From Rhodospirillales bacterium (lineage in GTDB: Bacteria > Pseudomonadota > Alphaproteobacteria > Acetobacterales > Acetobacteraceae), in assembly GCA_028870815.1 (NCBI GenBank), contig JAGWOU010000135.1:1-5934 (forward strand): 5,934 nt of DNA, written 5' to 3'. The position numbers and the translations under genes are program-made. The notes under the pieces were generated by a model. The model was not told the DNA's origin and searched no databases. It worked only from the letters and a program-made list of their open reading frames with translations. Positions 5,464-5,934 of this stretch are shown piece by piece. Numbering within the stretch: position 1 is the stretch's first letter; each line of letters starts with the position of its first letter.

Positions 5464-5934
5464 GGTAGCCTCCTGCTGCATCGGTCCAGAATGAAAGCGA
5501 GCCGAACCCCGCTTGCCGGAGCATGGCCGAAATGCTTTCGCGAGTAAATTTATAGCTATACTCTGTATGGATGCGCTCACCCGCGGCAAAGCTGCGTTTC
5601 CCGCCAGGCCAACGCACGGTCAGCACCCGGCGTGCTTCAAGATGCATTTCAATCCGGCTTTGGGCGGTGTTGAAGAAGGCGACATGGTCCCAATCGCTTG
5701 GATTGAAATCGCTGCCGAGTTCCCGGTTCACATTGCGCAGAATATTGCGGTTGAACGCCGCGGTAACGCCGAGCGCATCGTCATAGGCCGCATTGAGTGC
5801 ATCCGCATCTTTCACAAGGTCCACGCCCAACAGCAGCGCGCCACCGGTGGCGGCGAGGCCGCCGAGGAAACGCTGTGCCGCGAGCGGGGTAAAATTCCCC
5901 AATGTCGAACCAGGATAGAAAAACAACTTGCCCA
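5432..5934 (-). CDS. egtD: EgtD, L-histidine N-alpha-methyltransferase, C-terminal half (cut by right edge)
   Basis: EgtD is a SAM-dependent methyltransferase that trimethylates the alpha-amino group of histidine to make hercynine, the substrate of EgtB. The window holds 166 codons plus the TGA at 5434-5432, about half of the usual 320-330 residues; the last complete codon ends at 5932. Counting from the first visible residue, the family signatures are 'LFFYPGSTLGNF' (3-14), 'LLLGVDLVKDADAL' (33-46), 'AAYDDALGVTAAFNRNIL' (48-65), 'NRELGSDF' (69-76), 'SRIEMHLEA' (92-100) and 'GERIHTEYSYKF' (118-129), the last carrying the Glu and Ser that contact the substrate in characterised EgtD. The N-terminal SAM-binding part and the start are beyond the edge. 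The gene overlaps egtB by 32 bases (50 if egtB starts at its ATG), consistent with one operon. Confidence 0.94.
   Translation of the reverse strand, partial: GKLFFYPGSTLGNFTPLAAQRFLGGLAATGGALLLGVDLVKDADALNAAYDDALGVTAAFNRNILRNVNRELGSDFNPSDWDHVAFFNTAQSRIEMHLEARRVLTVRWPGGKRSFAAGERIHTEYSYKFTRESISAMLRQAGFGSLSFWTDAAGGYLVCHAAPCDN
5469..5474 (-). promoter_or_regulatory. Ribosome binding site AGGAGG of egtB, inside egtD
   Basis: On the minus strand AGGAGG ends 5 bases before the TTG at 5463. It is a full anti-16S match and lies within the egtD coding sequence. It favours TTG over the upstream ATG at 5481, which would place this motif inside the egtB coding region. Confidence 0.55.

Noticed and set aside
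4846..5547. 233-codon plus-strand open frame
   Set aside because: It is antisense to egtB and egtD, both of which are supported by strong family motifs.

Overview
The window is GC-rich (about 60% by eye) and densely coding. Its gene set (type VI secretion spike, APC-type permease, Sad-type aldehyde dehydrogenase, egtD-egtB pair) fits a Gram-negative bacterium, most likely an alphaproteobacterium. That placement is inferred from codon use, protein style and gene content; no marker gene is present to confirm it.

Layout, left to right. (1) Positions 1-975, minus strand: the N-terminal 325 residues of a VgrG/TssI spike protein, cut by the left edge. (2) Positions 976-1299: a divergent intergenic region, GC-rich next to vgrG and strongly AT-rich from about 1130 to 1275, with two small palindromes and a probable promoter for the next gene. 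(3) Positions 1300-2688, plus strand: a complete 12-helix APC-superfamily amino acid or amine permease, closed by a good nested hairpin terminator. (4) Positions 2743-2894: a leader region with a second perfect hairpin, a possible tiny ORF and a possible extended -10 element. (5) Positions 2895-4259, plus strand: a complete 454-residue NAD(P)-dependent aldehyde dehydrogenase of the succinate-semialdehyde dehydrogenase type (Sad/YneI/GabD1-like). (6) Positions 4276-5463, minus strand: EgtB. (7) Positions 5432 to the right edge, minus strand: the C-terminal half of EgtD, overlapping egtB.

How the genes relate. EgtD (histidine trimethylation to hercynine) and EgtB (iron-dependent C-S bond formation on hercynine) catalyse consecutive steps of ergothioneine synthesis. 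They form a tightly overlapping, probably translationally coupled pair. The permease and the dehydrogenase are co-directional and could together take up and oxidise an amine or amino acid such as GABA, but the terminator between them suggests separate transcripts, so this link is only inferred. vgrG appears unrelated to the metabolic genes and may be an orphan T6SS spike whose partners would lie left of the window. Apart from these, I see no RNA gene, insertion sequence or CRISPR array. No clearly novel multi-gene system is visible; the less usual signals are the permease upstream region, the dehydrogenase leader and the Cys-x-Cys active site of the dehydrogenase.
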